Source of the DNA: Nitrososphaera sp.
Lineage (GTDB): Archaea; Thermoproteota; Nitrososphaeria; Nitrososphaerales; Nitrososphaeraceae
Direction: 5' to 3'
Assembly: GCA_039938515.1 (NCBI GenBank)
Contig: JBDUUL010000001.1
Coordinates: 171,760-235,759 of the forward strand
Length of the DNA: 64,000 bases
The notes under the pieces are model-generated. The model was not told the origin of the DNA and did no database searches. It worked only from the letters and a program-made list of their open reading frames with translations. The position numbers were made by a program, and so were the translations under genes. The stretch's first letter is position 1; the number at the start of each line of letters is the position of its first letter. Below are positions 32,838 to 41,714 of this stretch, one piece after another.

Positions 32838-33527
32838 ATGAAAATTGGCATCGCGGTATTTCCGGGAAGTAACTGCGACCGCGACGTCCATCACGTGCTA
32901 AATAAGGTAGTCGGGGTAAATGCCGAATTTGTTTGGCACACGCAGGAATCGCTTGCAGGATATGACGCTTTTATCATTCCGGGCGGATTTGCATACGGCG
33001 ACCGGCTTCGTGCAGGCGTAATAGCTGCACACAGCCCCATCATGACTTCAATTAAGAAACTCGCCAAAGACGGGGTTCCTGTGCTTGGAATCTGCAATGG
33101 ATTTCAAATTCTGGTTGAAGCCGGGCTGCTCCCCGGCGCGCTTATGATGAATTCTAATTTGCGGTTTGTTTGTGGCTGGACCAAGGTTCAGGTCGAAAAC
33201 ACGAAAACTCCTTTCACGTCTGCATTTGCGCCCAGACAGCAGTTTCCAATTCCCATCGCTCATGGAGAAGGCAGGTACGTTGTCGATACGTCGACTCTTC
33301 AACGGCTCAAACGCAAAAATCAGGTGGTACTCAGGTACGTAAACGCTGATCCGAATGGCTCGACAGATCTCATCGCTGCTGTCTGTAATGAAGAAACTAA
33401 TGTAGTAGGCATGATGCCGCACCCCGAGCGTTCAAGCGAGTCTATTCTCTCGCCTAGCAAGTCCACCGATCCAGCGCTCATCTTCCGATCACTCTGTTCT
33501 AACCTATTGCCTGAGGTGCAGGGGTAG
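32838..33527 (+). CDS. purQ: Phosphoribosylformylglycinamidine synthase subunit PurQ (glutaminase)
   Basis: A 229-residue class I amidotransferase starting at ATG (MKIGIAVFPGSNCDRDV). The nucleophile elbow is GICNGFQIL (Cys about residue 88) and the His/Glu pair is in MMPHPERSSE. It releases ammonia from glutamine for PurL. The purL gene begins 2 nt after the stop, so the two are tightly coupled. A start 24 nt upstream would add eight residues lacking in the family. Confidence 0.92.
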   Translation: MKIGIAVFPGSNCDRDVHHVLNKVVGVNAEFVWHTQESLAGYDAFIIPGGFAYGDRLRAGVIAAHSPIMTSIKKLAKDGVPVLGICNGFQILVEAGLLPGALMMNSNLRFVCGWTKVQVENTKTPFTSAFAPRQQFPIPIAHGEGRYVVDTSTLQRLKRKNQVVLRYVNADPNGSTDLIAAVCNEETNVVGMMPHPERSSESILSPSKSTDPALIFRSLCSNLLPEVQG

Positions 33528-33529
33528 CC

Positions 33530-35698
33530 GTGACGCTGACGCACGCGGAGATGCAGGCTTTAGAGGAAAGATTGGGCAGGCCGGCAAACAATGTCGAACT
33601 TGAAATAGTCGGAGCGGAATGGTCGGAGCACTGCTCATACAAATCGTCAAAAAAGCAGCTGCGGCGACTTCCAACATCGGGCAGCAACGTCCTCATCGGT
33701 CCCGGGTACGACGCAGGCGTCCTTGACGTTGGAAACGGCTACGTGATAACGGTCCATATAGAGAGCCATAATCACCCTTCGGCAATCGAGCCCTTCGGGG
33801 GAGCCGCTACCGGAGTAGGCGGAGTCCTTCGGGACATCATGTCAATGGGCACCCGGCCCATAGCACTGCTAAACGCGCTGCGCTTCGGCCAGATTACTGA
33901 CGACGTTGCCGACAATCGTTCCAAGGCCAAATGGCTTTTCCGTAATGTGGTCAGGGGCATTGCCGACTATGGGAATTGTATGGGCATACCGACTGTGGGA
34001 GGCGAAGTGGAATTCGACATATCGTTTTCGGACTATTGCCTGGTAGATGTCGCAGCCATCGGTTTTGGAAAAAAGGAAGAACTGATTCGTAACGGAGCGG
34101 CTGAGGGTGACCTGTTGATTCTGGCTGGGGGATCAACGGGAAGAGATGGGATACACGGGGCGTCCTTTGCGTCAAAGAATCTGGAAGAGGAAAACCGCTC
34201 GGCAGTCCAGATTCCTGACCCTTTTCTTGAAAAACTCGTATTGGAAGCCACTATGGAGGCAGTCTCTCTTGGTATTATCAAAACCTGCAAAGACCTTGGC
34301 GGCGGCGGCCTTGCATGCTGCCTCTCTGAGACCTCGGACTCTGTTGGTCTGGGCTTTGAGGTGGATTTGGAAAACGTCCACACGAGGGAAGCAGGAATGT
34401 CGCCCGCAGAGCTCATGATCTCAGAATCACAGGAGAGGATGTTGTTTATCATTGCCCCCAAATCCCTGGAGTCTCTGAAGAGGATTTTTCGAAAGTATGA
34501 ACTAAAGCACTCCGTTATCGGCGCGGTGGCAAGCCATAAAGATCTAGTGGTGAGGTACAATGGAATCATTGTCGCAAGGATGCCATCGTCTGTAGTGGCG
34601 CACGCCCCCCTGCTTGACAGGCCATCAAGTGTTCCTGCCAAGTTTGTAAATTCATCTCGCGGTGTGCCGGGCCAGCCATCGGACTTGTCAAAACCGCTCT
34701 TATCACTCTTGGGCTCACTCTCAATTTCCAGCAAAAAATGGGTTTACAATCAGTTCGACAACGAGGTGGGTCTCAGAACGGTCCTCAAACCTGGCCAGTC
34801 CGATGCATCGGTACTGAGGCTTGATAATGGCAAACTCCTCGCGGTGAAGCTGGACGGAAACTCGAAGCATTGCTTCCTTGATCCTTACATTGGGACTATG
34901 GGCTGCCTTTCTGAGGGTTGCAGGAACGTAATTTGCACCGGCGCCGAACCTATAGGCGTCGTGGATCATCTCCAATTTGCGAATCCGGAAGACTCGGAAA
35001 TTTTCTGGTCATTTACCCGAGCAGTCGACGCAATTGTCGAGTTCTGCAATTTTACCAAGATTCCCGTGGTTGGGGGGAAGGTGAGCCTGTACAATGAAAC
35101 TCACTCGGGCCCTATCAAGCCGTCACCGGTCATAGGAACGCTGGGTCTAATCTCCGATCCGAGTTTTGTCACCAGCTCCGGCCTAAAGTCAGGGGATGTG
35201 GTCTTTTTGATAGGCGAAACTCTACCGGAGATGGGGGGTTCGGAATATTACGAGTCATATCACAAGTTTACGGGAGGAAATGTACCGGCAGTTGACCTCT
35301 ACAAGGACCGCCGGAATGGAGCCGCGGTCAAATCGCTCATAGAGGGGCGCCTTATCAACTCCGCTCATGACTGTTCCAAAGGGGGTCTGGCAGTCGCCCT
35401 TTGCGAAATGGCGATCCAAGGATGCACAGGGATCAGCGCAGAGCTGGATACCGTGGCCGTCCACACTGAGAAACCTGATGAGTTGTTTTTTTCCGAGTCA
35501 AATTCTCGCTATCTGGTAGGAACGTCCGAGCCGCAAGAGGTAAGGAGGATTCTTGAAGATTCGGGACTGGCGTTTGCAGAGCTGGGAACGGCCTCCGGCA
35601 AGCACATCCGGCTTCAGCTCAGAGGCAATGAGATAACTAGTATTTCATTGTCAAGGGCTCAGAAGGCTTATGACTCGCTAGAAAAACTTGTTTCTTGA
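33530..35698 (+). CDS. purL: Phosphoribosylformylglycinamidine synthase subunit PurL
   Basis: A 722-residue small-type PurL starting at GTG. The N-terminal EWSEHCSYKSSK contains the conserved His34; the glycine-rich PFGGAATGVGG and GKVSLYNET segments are in place, and two AIRS-like halves are visible (about residues 40-330 and 390-690). It catalyses ATP-dependent conversion of FGAR to FGAM with ammonia from PurQ. Length fits the archaeal small form (about 700-750). Gap to purQ 2 nt. Confidence 0.93.
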   Translation: MTLTHAEMQALEERLGRPANNVELEIVGAEWSEHCSYKSSKKQLRRLPTSGSNVLIGPGYDAGVLDVGNGYVITVHIESHNHPSAIEPFGGAATGVGGVLRDIMSMGTRPIALLNALRFGQITDDVADNRSKAKWLFRNVVRGIADYGNCMGIPTVGGEVEFDISFSDYCLVDVAAIGFGKKEELIRNGAAEGDLLILAGGSTGRDGIHGASFASKNLEEENRSAVQIPDPFLEKLVLEATMEAVSLGIIKTCKDLGGGGLACCLSETSDSVGLGFEVDLENVHTREAGMSPAELMISESQERMLFIIAPKSLESLKRIFRKYELKHSVIGAVASHKDLVVRYNGIIVARMPSSVVAHAPLLDRPSSVPAKFVNSSRGVPGQPSDLSKPLLSLLGSLSISSKKWVYNQFDNEVGLRTVLKPGQSDASVLRLDNGKLLAVKLDGNSKHCFLDPYIGTMGCLSEGCRNVICTGAEPIGVVDHLQFANPEDSEIFWSFTRAVDAIVEFCNFTKIPVVGGKVSLYNETHSGPIKPSPVIGTLGLISDPSFVTSSGLKSGDVVFLIGETLPEMGGSEYYESYHKFTGGNVPAVDLYKDRRNGAAVKSLIEGRLINSAHDCSKGGLAVALCEMAIQGCTGISAELDTVAVHTEKPDELFFSESNSRYLVGTSEPQEVRRILEDSGLAFAELGTASGKHIRLQLRGNEITSISLSRAQKAYDSLEKLVS

Positions 35699-35851
35699 GC
35701 TGGAGGATATGTTTTTTATGTCATCCGTCTACTTAGCTTTGGAGAAGCGCGAATAATGAGTCCGTATATTTTTCTCCGCATGCTAAAATTCTCAAACCTG
35801 TTCAATGCATTCTGCTCAAACCCCTCTCTGCACTTCGGGAGAAGATGATTC

Positions 35852-37288
35852 TTGGTTCATGAAAATTGCGGCGTGGTGGGAGCGTTTTCCCGAACGGGGC
35901 AGAATGTTGTCCCGCTAGTCATTGACATGCTCCGGGCCTTGCAGCACAGGGGGCAGGAGGCCTGGGGCTTTGCCGTGCCGGGCAAGCAGCCATTCAAAAA
36001 GTTGGGACTTGTTTCTCAGCATGCGAGCGAGTTTCCAAGCATCGTTAAGCGATTTAGGTCCCATGCCGCGATAGGCCATGTTCGCTACTCGACTTTCGGG
36101 AGAAGTTCAATTGACAATGCCCAACCCCTAAAAGTAAAGGATCTGTGCATTGCGCACAACGGAACCATCGCAAATGTCGAGGAGCTGTCAGGCATGGTGG
36201 GCGGTTGCACCTTTACACCGCAGACCATGAGCGACACGCTTGTTGCGGCGCAGAGACTGGTGATGCATCTTACGGCAAAGCCAGACATGGCTGAGGCGAT
36301 CAACATCCTGAAAGGCGAAATGATCGGCTCATTTTGTTTTACCTTTTTGACTGATGAAGCATCAGTTTATGCGGCCCGAGACACAAGAGGCTTCAGACCG
36401 CTGGTGCTTGGATACCATAAAGAAACAGATTCGTTTATGGTTGCTTCCGAATCTTGCGCGTTTGCGGCTATCGGCGCCCAGTTACAGCGTGATGTCGAGC
36501 CCGGGGAATTGTTGAAGCTAAACGACAACGGTGTCGAGAGCCGAAAATTCGCCATCGAGAAACAGCACGCCCACTGTGCTTTTGAATATACCTACTTCGC
36601 GCATCCCTCCAGCATAATGGAAGGCATAAGCATTTACGCTGCAAGGAAAAGAATGGGCCAGTTTCTAGCGAACAAGTTTCCCATCATGGACGCAGATGTC
36701 GTTGTTCCTGTCCCTGACTCGGCGCGTCCTGCAGCATTTGGATATGCTCAGGAACTAGGGCTTGTATTTGAAGAGGGTCTGTTGAAGAACAGATACAGCA
36801 AGAGAGGCTCCATGAGGAGTTTTATCGAACCGTACCAGGATACTAGGATCGAAATTAACCGCGAGATAATACCGATAAAACAGGTAATCGAAGGCAAACA
36901 CGTCGTGGTAGTTGACGATAGCATCGTCCGAGGGACTAGTTCAGCCTCAATAATCAGAACTCTCAGGGCCGTGGGAGCGAAAAAAATCAGCCTAGTCGTG
37001 ACCTATCCGCCCGTAAGGTATCCTTGCTACGCGGGAATCGACTTTCCATCCCAGGAGGAACTAATAGCGTTCCACCCTCAAAATGAATCAGAATCCAATA
37101 CAGTGCTTGCCTCAAGGGTGGCGGCGGCGATCAGCGCTGATTATGTCGCATACAACGATACCAGCAACCTGGCAAGAGCGATAGGGCTGCCCGAAGACGA
37201 GCTGTGTTTTACATGCTCTACAGGCAATTACACAACACTTGGGGTCAAGCCCTCGTTCAAGTCGAGGGTAGAGATGAAGGGCGAATGA
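35852..37288 (+). CDS. purF: Amidophosphoribosyltransferase PurF
   Basis: A 478-residue enzyme starting at TTG: Met-Val-His-Glu-Asn-Cys6-Gly. Cys6 is the glutaminase nucleophile after removal of a five-residue propeptide. The PRPP motif VVVVDDSIVRGTSSASI lies near residue 350. C-terminal cysteines in YPCYAG and LCFTCSTGNY fit the Fe-S-containing PurF type. It makes 5-phosphoribosylamine, the first committed step of purine synthesis. About 150 nt separates it from purL; the intergenic stretch shows no clear terminator. Confidence 0.92.
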   Translation: MVHENCGVVGAFSRTGQNVVPLVIDMLRALQHRGQEAWGFAVPGKQPFKKLGLVSQHASEFPSIVKRFRSHAAIGHVRYSTFGRSSIDNAQPLKVKDLCIAHNGTIANVEELSGMVGGCTFTPQTMSDTLVAAQRLVMHLTAKPDMAEAINILKGEMIGSFCFTFLTDEASVYAARDTRGFRPLVLGYHKETDSFMVASESCAFAAIGAQLQRDVEPGELLKLNDNGVESRKFAIEKQHAHCAFEYTYFAHPSSIMEGISIYAARKRMGQFLANKFPIMDADVVVPVPDSARPAAFGYAQELGLVFEEGLLKNRYSKRGSMRSFIEPYQDTRIEINREIIPIKQVIEGKHVVVVDDSIVRGTSSASIIRTLRAVGAKKISLVVTYPPVRYPCYAGIDFPSQEELIAFHPQNESESNTVLASRVAAAISADYVAYNDTSNLARAIGLPEDELCFTCSTGNYTTLGVKPSFKSRVEMKGE

Positions 37289-37312
37289 CGCCTTCTACGT
37301 AAGCTTTCAACC

Positions 37313-37320
37313 TTAAATAA
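37313..37320 (+). promoter_or_regulatory. TATA-like box for the 37342 gene
   Basis: TTAAATAA is centred 26 nt before GTG 37342. The TTG at 37333 would lie too close, so this box helps to decide the start. Confidence 0.45.
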
Positions 37321-37341
37321 TCTCAGACCTTATTGATACAC

Positions 37342-37713
37342 GTGCGGACGACTTATATCGCGATTATCGCCGGGGGCATTGTGGCCACTGCGATATTGCT
37401 GATGGTATTATCGAACGCTCCAACCAAAGATTATTCGATAAGCGTTGATGCGCTCAAGGACAAGCAGAGTCTTTTCACCAACGCCCGGGTTCTGGTCACG
37501 AACACTGGCAGACTCCCACTGACAAATATCCTGGTCAACTATGGGAACAAGACCGAGCCTGCGGTTTCAGTGTTAAATCCGGGCGAGCAGCGGACATTCT
37601 CGCCTCCCGACGGCGTGCCTCTGGAATCCGTTACTGTCACAGCTGACCCCGGGATAAAGATCGTTCAACCTTACAGAGAACCCATAAAGCTGCCCGGCAT
37701 GATAGGGTCCTGA
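37342..37713 (+). CDS. Membrane-anchored beta-rich protein, unknown
   Basis: A 123-residue protein. GTG 37342 is preferred over TTG 37333 because the TATA-like box then sits at leaderless distance. One hydrophobic segment (about residues 4-26) is followed by an extracytoplasmic beta-sandwich-like part with VLVTNTGRLPLTNILVNYGN, the pattern of a CARDB-like or Ig-like fold with a Thr/Asn-rich surface. No signal peptidase site is evident. It is followed by a CoA-binding gene with its own promoter. Confidence 0.65.
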   Translation: MRTTYIAIIAGGIVATAILLMVLSNAPTKDYSISVDALKDKQSLFTNARVLVTNTGRLPLTNILVNYGNKTEPAVSVLNPGEQRTFSPPDGVPLESVTVTADPGIKIVQPYREPIKLPGMIGS

Positions 37714-37825
37714 TGGGATTCAGGTCCTTTGGTACTCTATTGGCGCAGCGACTGCGCGACCAAGGACGAAGCAAATCCATTCATTGGTCAATTCAGCCGA
37801 TTCGAAGAATTGCGAACACTCGAAC

Positions 37826-37833
37826 TTTAATAC
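37826..37833 (+). promoter_or_regulatory. TATA-like box for the CoA-binding protein gene
   Basis: TTTAATAC is centred about 32 nt before the ATG at 37862. Confidence 0.35.
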
Positions 37834-37861
37834 GTGAGAAGACCAATTTCCGACTGGAGCA

Positions 37862-38290
37862 ATGAGAACTGATTCACACTCGGATGAACAACTGAAGAAC
37901 ATCTACAAATCATACAATCGCATAGCCGTGGTTGGAATGTCAAAGAACGAGGAAAAGGCTGCTGGTTATGTCCCCCGATACCTCATGGCACAGGGCTACG
38001 CAGTTACTCCCGTGAATCCGACCGCCGACCAGATAATGGGCCACAAGTCCTTTCAAAAGGTTAGCCAGATACAGGATCGGGTAGATATTGTGGACATCTT
38101 TAGACCTTCAGACGATGTTCTTGAGGTGGTAAAGGATGCCGTGACGAAGCCCGGGATCAAACTCATCTGGATGCAAGAAGGCATCTACAACGAAGAGGCG
38201 GAAAAACTCGCCAAAAGCCACTCGATAGATGTTATTTACAACAGGTGCATGATGGCAGAGCACAAGAGGTTGTTTGCCGACCACGCTTGA
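37862..38290 (+). CDS. CoA-binding-domain protein (YccU-like)
   Basis: A 142-residue Rossmann-like protein. NRIAVVGMSKNEEKAAGYVPRYL is the glycine-containing CoA/nucleotide loop; VTPVNPT, the VDIVDIFRPSDDV strand and KLIWMQEGI follow, as in the CoA_binding_2 family. It lacks the ligase domains found in acyl-CoA synthetases. The ligand may be CoA, but the role is not known. Start at ATG. Confidence 0.8.
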   Translation: MRTDSHSDEQLKNIYKSYNRIAVVGMSKNEEKAAGYVPRYLMAQGYAVTPVNPTADQIMGHKSFQKVSQIQDRVDIVDIFRPSDDVLEVVKDAVTKPGIKLIWMQEGIYNEEAEKLAKSHSIDVIYNRCMMAEHKRLFADHA

Positions 38291-38300
38291 CTGAGATTTG

Positions 38301-38314
38301 ATTATTAAGTTAAA
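38301..38314 (+). promoter_or_regulatory. TATA-like box deciding ATG 38330
   Basis: ATTATTAAGTTAAA is centred about 26 nt before the ATG at 38330. The in-frame GTG at 38318 is too close to it. Confidence 0.4.
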
Positions 38315-38329
38315 TCTGTGCCTAACGCA

Positions 38330-38689
38330 ATGACCGCCGGTTTGGAAAAATCACCTCGCGACATATTCGGAGCTGCCAGGGAAGTCCTTTCGAAATCTGC
38401 AATTTCAGAAAACATGAAAATCAGATACGATGAGGAGAAAAAGGTTATCCGTATCTACGCTGAGGGCTCATCGGCGCTGGACCGTGCCTCCTCGGGGCTC
38501 TCCGAGGTGCTAGAGTTGTCTTATACGACCGCAGAGCACCACCCTTACTGGGCAGTCCTGTACCACTCCGCCGAGATCTGCAAGAGTATCCTGGACTCAT
38601 GGGACGTCGAGCTTTCAAAGAGCAATATCGAGGAGATGGAATGGAGGATAGAAGAAATCAAGATGGCACTCGAAAGGGCTAAGCACTAG
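38330..38689 (+). CDS. Helical protein of unknown function
   Basis: A 119-residue protein starting at ATG 38330 (GTG 38318 would add four residues). It is mostly helical, with an amphipathic start, LDRASSGLSEVLELSY, an aromatic stretch (AEHHPYWAVLYHSAEICKSI) and a final acidic/basic coiled segment (EEMEWRIEEIKMALERAK). No domain is recognised. It has its own TATA box, and the YchF-type gene that follows also has its own. Confidence 0.55.
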   Translation: MTAGLEKSPRDIFGAAREVLSKSAISENMKIRYDEEKKVIRIYAEGSSALDRASSGLSEVLELSYTTAEHHPYWAVLYHSAEICKSILDSWDVELSKSNIEEMEWRIEEIKMALERAKH

Positions 38690-38778
38690 TGCTTATAGAG
38701 AATCAGTCAGCAAGTCGCCGTCGCGCCTGCTGATCCTGGACAGTGCTGTGACCTTGCCCCTCCAAAGCAGAGCAGAGT

Positions 38779-38787
38779 CTATAAATA
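38779..38787 (+). promoter_or_regulatory. TATA-like box for the YchF-like gene
   Basis: CTATAAATA is centred about 27 nt before the ATG at 38810: leaderless arrangement. Confidence 0.5.
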
Positions 38788-38809
38788 ACAAAAAGGACTC
38801 AGGGCATTC

Positions 38810-40021
38810 ATGATAAAGATAGGACTGATAGGAAAGACAAATACCGGCAAGACTACTTTCTTTAATTCAGCGACCCTATCTTCAGCAGAAATTTCAAATT
38901 ATCCGTTTACGACAAAGCAGCCAAACATTGGCAATGCTAACGCGATCTCGTTGTGCGTTCACAAAGAATTTAACGTCCAAGACCAGCCGAGAAACTCGCG
39001 ATGCATTGACGGCTGGCGGTTTATTCCAATAGAACTTGTAGACCTCCCAGGACTGATAAAGGGCGCATGGGAGGGTAAGGGGCTCGGCAACCAATTCCTT
39101 TCGATTGCATCACAGTCTGATGCCCTGCTTCACATAGTAGATGCCTCTGGAAGCATCGATGCATCTGGCAAAATCGCAGAACCGGGCTCTGGTGATCCGG
39201 TTGCGGACGTCGGGGACATCGAGGAGGAGTTGGTGATGTGGTACGTGAAGCTCTTCGAGGCAAATCGTGACAAGATTTCACGAGCAATCGGGTCGGGCTC
39301 AGAGCTTGACTTGGCCATCACGGAAGTCTTTAGAGGTATAGGAGTAAAAGAATGGCATGTTCGACAAGCGTTGTCGGAAAACAAGCTCGAAGACAAGAAA
39401 TTCGACGAATTTGATCAGGATCAGACAAAGAACTTTTGCTGGAGCCTGCGAGACATCTCAAAACCGACCTTGATAGTGGCAAACAAGGTGGACCTGCCCA
39501 CCGCTACTGAAAATTTCAAGCGGTTGCAGGAGGAGTACCGTGACATGATAATAGTTCCCTCTAGTGCCGACGCAGAGCTCACGTTGAGGAGGGCGGAAAG
39601 CAAGGGCATAATACGTTATGTGCCAGGCGACGAAAGGTTCGAAATCAATGATACAACTGGCTTGAACGACAAGCAGAAATGGGCTCTTAACTTTATTCGA
39701 AAGGATATACTGGGCGAATACCTCAGAACTGGCGTGCAATTTGCAATCAACGTCGCGGTGTTTAAATTGCTAAAAATGAATGTTGTATATCCCGTCGCTG
39801 ACTTGCAAAAGCTATCTGATAAGCACGGAAACGTTCTGCCTGACGTGTACCTGATGCGCTCAGGCTCAACCGTGGAGGACCTTGCTCGGGAGATCCATAC
39901 TGACCTTGCAAAAGGCCTGCTGTATGCGCTTGACGGGCGTGACGGTCTCCGCCTTCCAGCAAGCTATCACCTAAAGGACAGAGACGTGCTGTCCATAGTG
40001 TCCGCGAGGAAGAAGAAATAA
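38810..40021 (+). CDS. Obg/YchF-like P-loop NTPase with TGS domain
   Basis: A 403-residue GTPase-superfamily protein. G1 is GKTNTGKTTFFN, G3 VDLPGLIKGAWEGKG, G4 NKVD near residue 225. The C-terminal 80 residues form a TGS domain (NVVYPVADLQKLSDKHGNVL...). In archaea this class is the YchF/OLA1-type, often ATP-specific and linked to ribosomes or stress. An extra helical part between G3 and G4 is usual. Substrate not tested here. Confidence 0.88.
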   Translation: MIKIGLIGKTNTGKTTFFNSATLSSAEISNYPFTTKQPNIGNANAISLCVHKEFNVQDQPRNSRCIDGWRFIPIELVDLPGLIKGAWEGKGLGNQFLSIASQSDALLHIVDASGSIDASGKIAEPGSGDPVADVGDIEEELVMWYVKLFEANRDKISRAIGSGSELDLAITEVFRGIGVKEWHVRQALSENKLEDKKFDEFDQDQTKNFCWSLRDISKPTLIVANKVDLPTATENFKRLQEEYRDMIIVPSSADAELTLRRAESKGIIRYVPGDERFEINDTTGLNDKQKWALNFIRKDILGEYLRTGVQFAINVAVFKLLKMNVVYPVADLQKLSDKHGNVLPDVYLMRSGSTVEDLAREIHTDLAKGLLYALDGRDGLRLPASYHLKDRDVLSIVSARKKK

Positions 40022-40073
40022 TGGGGACAGGGGAAGGGGAGAATCGGGAATAAGTCGGGCGAACGCCGAACTT

Positions 40074-40286
40074 TTGTCGAAAATCCACGATATCTTGAGA
40101 AAAGAGCCTGGACGGATGTACTCAAAGGAAGAGATTCTAAATCTGCTAGCAGGACTAAACCGGGATTCGGACATCGAATCTATACTCGGCGAGCTTGAAG
40201 TAGCCAGCTCTACCAATGAAGCGCAAGCAGCTGTTTATTCAAAATGCCGGGGCGGGACAGTATATTACAAGTGGAACAAAGTCTGA
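40074..40286 (+). CDS. 70-residue winged-helix-like protein
   Basis: A small protein starting at TTG. MYSKEEILNLLAGLNRDSDI, then ESILGELEVASS, is a compact HTH, and it ends with a short wing (RGGTVYYKWNKV). The final strand resembles that of the 44429-44770 protein (NGTIYYRCV). Probably a small DNA-binding regulator, with no ligand domain. It ends just before the convergent winged-helix gene at 40294. Confidence 0.5.
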   Translation: MSKIHDILRKEPGRMYSKEEILNLLAGLNRDSDIESILGELEVASSTNEAQAAVYSKCRGGTVYYKWNKV

Positions 40287-40293
40287 GGCTACG

Positions 40294-40638
40294 CTATTCC
40301 CTTGAAAAAACAGCAATACTTCGAAGTGACATGTATACGGCAAGGTATTTCATACCTTTTTCCGTGGTCCGGTAAGCGATGTGCCGGTGCGACTCGTCGG
40401 AAAGCTCAGTCAGCAGCTTTTTCGACGATAAAAGCTGGATATACTGGCGCAGCTGACCAGTCGTCAGGTTTGCCTTTGTGAGCAGGCGCGTTTTTGTAAT
40501 CCCGCCGTTGGCAGATTCTAGAATCGTTGCGATAATGTCCGATCTGCTGCGGTTCTTCACGGGCTCTAATCGTCGCCTGAGGTATAAATGACGTTCGAAG
40601 TGTCGGAATAGACGAGATGGTGGATCAATATTGATCAT
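40294..40638 (-). CDS. Winged-helix DNA-binding protein
   Basis: A 114-residue protein. SRSDIIATILESANGGITKTRLLTKANLTTGQLRQYIQLL is spread over residues 31-70 and is a clear helix-turn-helix with a QLRQYI recognition helix; the wing is AYRTTEKGMKYLAVY. This is the small archaeal winged-helix type common in Thaumarchaeota. It lies between two convergent/divergent genes with no evident partner. Targets unknown. Starts at ATG 40638; a start further in is possible. Confidence 0.75.
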   Translation of the reverse strand: MINIDPPSRLFRHFERHLYLRRRLEPVKNRSRSDIIATILESANGGITKTRLLTKANLTTGQLRQYIQLLSSKKLLTELSDESHRHIAYRTTEKGMKYLAVYMSLRSIAVFSRE

Positions 40639-40700
40639 ACTCGACTGCGCTACAATTACAAGAAGTTATTTACCGTTGCAAGCGTAAATGGTTTTAGCCG

Positions 40701-41714
40701 TTGGACAAGGCCTATGACCATTACGCGAAACTTGCCAAGGTACTCTCGGAAAACCGAGGTAAGTTTGTAACTTCAGAATTGATTTCCTCAAAAACGGGGA
40801 TAGCCCGAGAGCAGCTTGCGAAGGAAATCAGCTTCCTTAGACGATATGGATACAAGATAGGCTACAGGTCCGACAATGGTTACAAACTACAAGCGGCTAC
40901 TGATGAGCCTGTGCCGTGGGAGCTCGACAAGCTGCTGCGCACTCACCAGTTTGGCCGGAGCCTGCTAATTTACAAACAGGCGACGGGTTCAACCCAATCA
41001 GTCGCCAAACATCTTGCCGAGAGCAAGAACGCCCCCCACGGAACCGTGGTAATTGCAAAGCGGCAGACTTTGTCAGTGGGCAGGATGGGAAGAACTTGGT
41101 TTTCGCCAGAAGGCGGTCTTTGGCTTTCAATTGTCGTTAGACCAAAATTCAACGTTCCGGATAGCACGTTTTTGTCGCTTATGGCACCGGTTTCGATTTG
41201 CGCGGCACTTCGACAGGCCACTCTTCTGGATGTGACGCTCAAGTGGCCCAACGATCTGCTGATAGGGGGAAGAAAAGTCGCGGGAATTCTTATTGATATC
41301 AATCTGATGGGCGACGAAATCTCTTACGCCATCATAGGAATTGGGATAAACCTCAACTTTGCCTCGTCGGAGTTGATAAAAAGAATTGACCTTTCAGACT
41401 CAACCCAACCTACAACAATCCTAGACGAATCACACAAGGATACCAGTTTGCTGACCCTTGCAGCATCAGTCTTGAACCAAATGGAGAATGACTATCTGGA
41501 GCTTGAGCGCGACCTTGCATCCGAAACCAAGCCCGCCGTCTTGGAAAAATGGAAGAGTTTTGACCATACTCTCGGCAGGCGCGTCGAAGTTTCATACGGC
41601 AACAAAAAGACAAAGGGACTGGCTTTCGAAATTTCAGAGCATGGGTCCTTGATAGTAAAGCTGGGTGACGGATCCCTTCGAGAATTCAATTCAGGCACCT
41701 TGCGATTCGTGTGA
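40701..41714 (+). CDS. birA: Biotin-[acetyl-CoA carboxylase] ligase with N-terminal HTH (BirA)
   Basis: A 337-residue protein starting at TTG. Residues 1-65 form a winged helix (FVTSELISSKTGIAREQLAKE), as in bifunctional BirA repressor-ligases. The catalytic part has the biotin/AMP loop (SVGRMGRTWFSPEGGLWLS; usual form GRGRxxRxW, here with Met) and KWPNDLLIGGRKVAGILID, and a C-terminal SH3-like part. It biotinylates the acyl-CoA carboxylase carrier and could repress transcription. The 3' end overlaps the convergent glycerate kinase gene by 29 nt. Confidence 0.92.
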   Translation: MDKAYDHYAKLAKVLSENRGKFVTSELISSKTGIAREQLAKEISFLRRYGYKIGYRSDNGYKLQAATDEPVPWELDKLLRTHQFGRSLLIYKQATGSTQSVAKHLAESKNAPHGTVVIAKRQTLSVGRMGRTWFSPEGGLWLSIVVRPKFNVPDSTFLSLMAPVSICAALRQATLLDVTLKWPNDLLIGGRKVAGILIDINLMGDEISYAIIGIGINLNFASSELIKRIDLSDSTQPTTILDESHKDTSLLTLAASVLNQMENDYLELERDLASETKPAVLEKWKSFDHTLGRRVEVSYGNKKTKGLAFEISEHGSLIVKLGDGSLREFNSGTLRFV